A stretch of DNA of 64,000 bases from Cynocephalus volans (taxonomy: Eukaryota; Chordata; Mammalia; Dermoptera; Cynocephalidae). Both the position numbers and the translations under genes were made by a program. A model generated the notes under the pieces. That model ran no database searches, was not told where the DNA came from, and saw nothing but the letters and a program-made list of their open reading frames with translations. Of this stretch, positions 59,601 through 64,000 are shown piece by piece. How positions within the stretch are numbered: position 1 is the stretch's first letter; each line of letters begins with the position of its first letter. The stretch lies in assembly GCF_027409185.1 (NCBI RefSeq), contig NC_084463.1:159069869-159133868 (forward strand). The letters are read 5' to 3'.

Positions 59601-60375
59601 AAAAACCACTCTGGACAGAAAACAAACAAACAAGAACTGTCTTGAGGTTTGGCTTCCTCTGCCCTGCTAAGAAATTTGGGACAGGCAAGGGCCAAAAAGA
59701 AATAAGCATATTCTCTCAGCAGAATCTCTGAAAGGCTCAGAAACTGTAAGCATGTGGTTACCTTTCAGGAGGGAGTGGGAGTGGGGCTAACAACTAAAGA
59801 AATGTTTGAAAGTCTTTGGAGAGAGCACCTACACTCCTGGATCAGATCCCCACCCACTCACCCCCATACTCTTCCTGCCTACACAGAAGATGGCAAGTGT
59901 ACTGTCTGGAAAAGATAAACCAAAAAAAAAGAAAAAATCTAGATTTGGATACCAAACTCAGCTGAGGTTAGGAGTAAGTCCCCTACCTTACTAAAAACAG
60001 GTACTTAAGTCAAAGTCTACATATTGACATAGTAGCCCTGCACCTTGCTGGGAGCCATAGCAAGCTTCTATCCACCCAGGCAGGAGTTTAAGAAAATCCT
60101 CTCTGGGGAAACTGACAGACCAAGAGTAAAGGTCTGCAAATACAGACGTTTAGGAGTTGGTAACAAAATAGCTGAATAATCTTGCCCTATCTATCACCTC
60201 TCATTGTGATCCAAACCAGTACACCAGACCCACCTTCTTACCAAAGTTCCCAGTAGGATTTTTAGTTGCTCACTCTTAAATAGAGACAGCCAAGGACCCC
60301 TAGACATTTCAGAAAAAACTCTAGCAGTAATGACAAACACTCATGTCTTTCAATTCTAGAACATCATCTCATATA

Positions 60376-60572
60376 AAGGTACTTAAAAAAATCCAGGGAA
60401 AAATGGAATTAAAAGATAATATGGGGCCGGCCCGTGGCTCACTCGGGAGAGTGTGGTGCTGATAACACCAAGGCCACGGGTTCGGATCCCATATATGGAT
60501 GGCTGGTTAGCTCACTGGCTGAGCGTGGTGCTGACAACACCAAGCCAAGGGTTAAGATCCCCTTACCGGTCA

Positions 60573-60614
<42 letters not shown>

Positions 60615-60653
60615 TAATATGAATCCTTCCATGAACTTTTTGAGGACTCATCA
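60376..60653 (+). mobile_element. Palindromic mariner-type MITE, copy 3, carrying a SINE
   Basis: Left half GGTACTTAAAAAAATCCAGG to TTAAAAGATAATATG, right half resuming at AAGATAATATGAATCC and ending TGAGGACTCATCA. TA flanks lie at 60374-60375 and 60654-60655. Confidence 0.82.
60424..60608 (+). mobile_element. CYN-type SINE dimer (ATCTTTT-tail subfamily) inside the MITE
   Basis: GGGGCCGGCCCGTGGCTCAC to CCGGTCATCTTTTAAAA with a long A-tail (over 30 A). The perfect 13-bp duplication AAAAGATAATATG lies at 60411-60423 and 60609-60621. The long tail and perfect duplication mark it as young. Confidence 0.94.
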
Positions 60654-60774
60654 TATTATCCTTTTATAATTTATTTCCCTTCATTTTCTCTGTTCTCTTT
60701 TACTAAAATACCTATTTATTAAAATGTTCAACCTCTCCTGAATTGATCTTTTTCCGTTTTTTTGTATGCCCTCA

Positions 60775-60905
60775 CTCTCCTCCACCTCACCCCCCATTCC
60801 TGCCTTTCGCCCCCCACCCCACCTCCATCTTCCATCTCTCTCCTCTATCTTTTCTTGTCTCTCTCCTTCTTTCTCTCCCTTCCTCCTTCCCAGCTTCTAC
60901 TCTTT
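60775..60905 (+). repeat. Pyrimidine-rich (CT-rich) tract
   Basis: Almost pure C/T over about 130 bp. The overlapping frames at 60743-61228 result from this composition. Confidence 0.8.
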
Positions 60906-61119
60906 GTATTTTTATTCAACCTGCTAGGGAAATTTTCTCTAATTTATATTCTAATTCCTCCTCTACTGAATTTTCCATTTTTGCTGTCACAGTTTTAATT
61001 TCTAGGTTCTCTTTTTTGTTTCCTGAATGCTGCTTTTTAACAGCACCGTTATTTCTTTGTTGGAACATCTTATCTTTCTGGAAGGCAGCTATGCTCACCA
61101 CTATACCACCAACACCTAC

Positions 61120-61660
61120 CGGAGCCACATCTTATCTTTCTGAAGATATGAGTCTACAAAGAATAAAGGAAAAGCCCACACTAAGGTACATTACCATGAA
61201 AATTCATGCCAAGAATAAGAGATCTTAAAAGCTTCAGAGAGAAATTAAAAGGTCGGGTAGAAAGTATCAGGAATCCGATAGTGTGGGACTTCAGCAGCAA
61301 CTCCGGAAGCTGAAAGGCAATGAAGCAATGCCTTCATAATTCTAAAAGAAAATTATTTCAATTCACTAATTCTAGGATAAAATTAAAATATTCTCAGACT
61401 TGCAAGACCTCAAAAAAGTATATCTCCTATGAATCATTTCTCAGGAAGCTACTAGAGAATGAGTATAATTAAGAAGTGAATAAACAAAAGATTAAATGGG
61501 ATCCAACTGAGATAGAAACTGAAAAAAATTGCCAGGACGGTGGTAAGGAAGGCAGCAGGATGACAGCTGTGCACCAGGTCTAGAACAGTCAGTCCAGACT
61601 AGTGCAAGAGAGAAGAGTGCCCAGGAGTGAGGCCTCCCAAGGAAAAATAAAATAGAACCC
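61120..61660 (+). mobile_element. HAL1-like / old L1 fragment
   Basis: AGGTACATTACCATGAAAAT (compare 9620), AGCAATGCCTTCATAATTCT, CTCAGGAAGCTACTAGAGAA and GGATGACAGCTGTGCACCAG follow the order of the HAL1-like copies at 8741 and 15841. Confidence 0.6.
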
Positions 61661-61865
61661 AAAGTATTAAGACCATACCGAGAAGTTTTAGGACTCTATC
61701 AGTTTGTAGATGCATTAGTGATCAGCGCATAGAAAACTAAACTGAAGTGAAAAGGGCAAAAAAGGTAACTAATTATAAGAAATGCAATCACAGTCCACAA
61801 TGAGCCTTAGTTTTGAAGAACACGTATACATACCTACATAGTGAGATAAATACAAATTTTATTTT

Positions 61866-61902
61866 TCAGCTGGCCAGTACAGATCAAACCCCGGTCCCTG
61901 GT
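61866..61902 (-). mobile_element. CYN-type SINE fragment, minus strand
   Basis: AGCTGGCCAGTACAGATCAA and ACCCCGGTCCCTGG are the reverse complement of the 3' half of a monomer. Only about 37 bp. Confidence 0.6.
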
Positions 61903-62239
61903 AAATATAAATACATTTAACAAAAAATTATAATACAACTACTGGGAGAATGAGGGGAAGAAAACCATGGGTGAAAAGTGGGGGGAGTGGTAAAGAGAGC
62001 TAAATCCTAACTTTATACAAGAAGTTATTATTTAAAATTTTAAAAATCAGAAAGGAGCAGTATAAGCATGTTCTTAAAAATCTAGAAGCACATAGCAGAA
62101 AATAGTCACAGGCACAAGTGATTGTCCCTGGAGAAAGCAACTCAGAGGTGGAAAAGGCGCTATATTTCCACTATGAACTTTGCAATATTATTGACTTTTA
62201 AAATATATACACATCTTCCTTTGTTGAAAAATGAAAGGT

Positions 62240-62330
62240 TGCGCTGGCTGGTTAGCTCAGTTTCTTAGAGTGTGGTGCTGATAACACCGAGGTCCAGGGT
62301 TTGATCCCTGTACCAGCCAGCCACCAAAAC
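62240..62330 (+). mobile_element. CYN-type tRNA-Ile SINE monomer
   Basis: GCGCTGGCTGGTTAGCTCAG, GTGCTGATAACACCGAGGTC and GGTTTGATCCCTGTACCAGC, then a CAAAA-repeat tail. The closest of the monomers to the tRNA. Confidence 0.9.
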
Positions 62331-62501
62331 AAAACAAAACCAACAGATAAATAATAAGACAGTGCTTTAAAAAATACAAGTATTTGATATTTTGTATGTA
62401 TAAAATACCATATATAAAAACAACAACAATAAAAAAAAAAAACACAGACACAAAACCCACAATCTCTTATCTGTAATTCTGAAATCCAAAAAAGCTCTAA
62501 A

Positions 62502-62630
62502 GGGCCGAGCCCGTGGCGCACTTGGTAGAGTGCGACGCTCCCGCCGCGGGTTCGGATCCTATATAGGACTGGCCGGTTCACTCACTGGCTGAGTGCCGGT
62601 CACGAAAAGGACAAAAAAAAAAAAAAAAAA
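62502..62630 (+). mobile_element. CYN-type SINE dimer, second unit shortened (GGGAGCAC-related subfamily)
   Basis: GGGCCGAGCCCGTGGCGCAC to CCGGTCACGAAAAGGACAAA. The perfect duplication AAAAAAGCTCTAAA lies at 62488-62501 and 62631-62644. Confidence 0.93.
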
Positions 62631-63329
62631 AAAAAAGCTCTAAAAACCCAAGTTAGGTGGCAAACTCATTTGGAACCAAAATCTGCCTTGAGCTCATGTG
62701 AGGCTTTTAAAAAGGCTTTCTTTACCCCATTTCATATAATTAGTCACACGTTTCACTGCAAAAATATTAACATGTTTCATTAGGAGGTACTGTCTCCATC
62801 CACATCTGTCCTACACACCTCACACTCTGTGCACCATATTATCTGCCTAAAATCCAAAAAATTCTGAATTCCAAAATATATCTATAGCCTTGAAGGGTTC
62901 TGGATAACGGGTAGTAGTCTTATGTTATTTATTTTTTATAGGGATAAATACGTGTTTACAAATACATAGAAAAGGAACAGAAAGGATATATTCAAAACTG
63001 ATAAACATTTGGAGAGAGAGCAAGGGGGTCTTCAGCCTTACCCAAGGTGTTCCAATTTTCTTCAAGAACAATTATAATTTCTAATTTCATAATTTTTTTC
63101 ATATTTTTTTCTTTAAAAGAGGAAATAACTATTACAATGATAGAAATCATGTGATCAATTTATTGAGCTTAATTCTAGCCTCTATAAAAAGATTTACAGA
63201 GAAAAAGAGAGTAACTCCACAAGGTAAACTTTTCAAATCCCCAGGCTAGGCCCTATAATACTGGAGATCTCACTCCCTTAGCACTTCATATGTATTATAC
63301 TTATATTCAGAAGTTGGTTTTTTTAAAAA

Positions 63330-63640
63330 TGTATTTGGAGTCAAATCTATCCTTTTTTTTTCTTCTACATTTGATACCTTGCTTAGAAAATTCTCCCTCG
63401 ACACTGTATCGTTGCATACTTTTTTCTAATCATTGCGGTTTCTTTTTTTAACATAAAAACATTTAATCAATCTGGAATTTATTTTGGTATACCGTATGAG
63501 GTGGGAATCTAATTTCTAATTTAGCTAAATTCCTAACACCATTTATTGACTGATCATCCTTTAGGGTATATTTTTATATATTCTTAAGTAGAACAAAATA
63601 TATGAAAATGTACATCATAAATACAGCACACTAACTTATT
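63330..63640 (-). mobile_element. Old L1 fragment, minus strand
   Basis: TTAATCAATCTGGAATTTAT, TGGTATACCGTATGAGGTGG and ACACCATTTATTGACTGATC are antisense L1 ORF2-region words. Bounds approximate. Confidence 0.65.
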
Positions 63641-64000
63641 TTTTCCTGAACCAATGTCATGTTGTTGTACTTATCAGCTTTATAGTACATCCTAAGTCAA
63701 TTCTCTCATATTTCCTCCAGCCCCTGTAATTTTCTTGGCTGTTTTGTAATTTAACTTTCTAAGTGAATTTCAGAACAATTCTATCAAATTCCCTAAATAA
63801 ATGTCTTTACAATTTTGTTTAGTGGGGAAGAACTGACAACTTTATAATACTCAGCCTTAGATGAGATAATGTATATAATATATGTGACAGTGTCTAGTAC
63901 AGAGTAAGCAATAAATATGTTAGCCATTATCATCCCCATATAGAAGAAACAAGATGTATTTCTGCATGTGGCTAAATCTTTTATATGCCTCATACAATTT

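Larger units (their letters stand above)
58408..64000 (-). other. ATL3 intron, running off the window
   Basis: I searched for the expected upstream exon (G-domain segment ending ...DDLQQLQ) and found none to 64000. The intron contains L2, three or more SINEs, a MITE, a HAL1-like copy and an L1M fragment. Other stretches (59620-60370, 62640-63330) are unassigned. Confidence 0.8.

Noticed and set aside
60743-61228. 161-aa frame rich in Ser, Pro, Leu
   Set aside because: Caused by a CT-rich tract; no domain.
62240-62330. tRNA-Ile gene
   Set aside because: A and B boxes resemble tRNA-Ile, but the acceptor stem does not pair, an A-rich tail follows and many sister copies exist, so it is a SINE.

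Overview
This window is mammalian nuclear DNA with two protein-coding genes, both on the minus strand, buried in interspersed repeats. The 7.5-34.6 kb part carries a complete PLAAT3 (PLA2G16/HRASLS3/AdPLA), a phospholipase A1/A2-acyltransferase. Its four coding exons splice to exactly 162 codons, and it has a CpG-island promoter. The 45.8-58.4 kb part carries the 3' portion of ATL3 (atlastin-3, an ER-membrane-fusing GTPase). Its eight exons, probably 6-13, encode the last 354 residues, and the 5' exons lie beyond the right edge. The PLAAT3-ATL3 neighbourhood matches the human 11q12-q13 order from memory. The two proteins are not known to work together; both act at internal membranes.

Species: no Alu, B1 or carnivore SINE is visible. 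The young SINEs are monomers and dimers of a tRNA-Ile-like sequence that runs straight into an A-tail, with no tRNA-unrelated body. This is the pattern described for colugo (Dermoptera) CYN SINEs, so a flying lemur (Galeopterus/Cynocephalus) is the best guess. The assignment rests on remembered literature, not on a database match.

Layout: 1-3.4 kb, AT-rich and unassigned. 3.4-6.5 kb, a minus-strand L1-type 5' end and an old minus-strand L1. 7.5-7.9 kb, PLAAT3 last exon and 3' UTR. 7.9-17.8 kb, PLAAT3 intron with HAL1-like copies, an MLT1 LTR with another LTR nested in it, a MER5A-like element, and a small decayed look-alike of the PLAAT3 catalytic exon. 17.8-18.1 kb and 22.8 kb, the two central coding exons. 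22.9-34.0 kb, long first coding intron with L1, L2, MIR, hAT and MaLR-type LTR copies. 34.0-34.9 kb, start exon and CpG island. 34.9-40.7 kb, intergenic, including a 41-bp tailless tRNA-half insertion and an L1-5'UTR-like element with tandem units but no ORFs. 40.7-45.8 kb, AT-rich ATL3 3' UTR or downstream flank. 45.8-58.4 kb, ATL3 exons. 58.4-64 kb, ATL3 intron 5 with L2, SINEs, HAL1 and L1.

I found no new gene system. The most informative oddities are mobile-element events: two SINEs inserted at the same internal site of two copies of one palindromic mariner-type MITE, a tailless tRNA-Ile 5'-half insertion with target duplications, an ORF-less L1-like composite, a non-L1 reverse-transcriptase fossil, and the PLAAT exon relic. 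Exon borders were read base by base. Repeat borders are approximate unless target duplications are stated.
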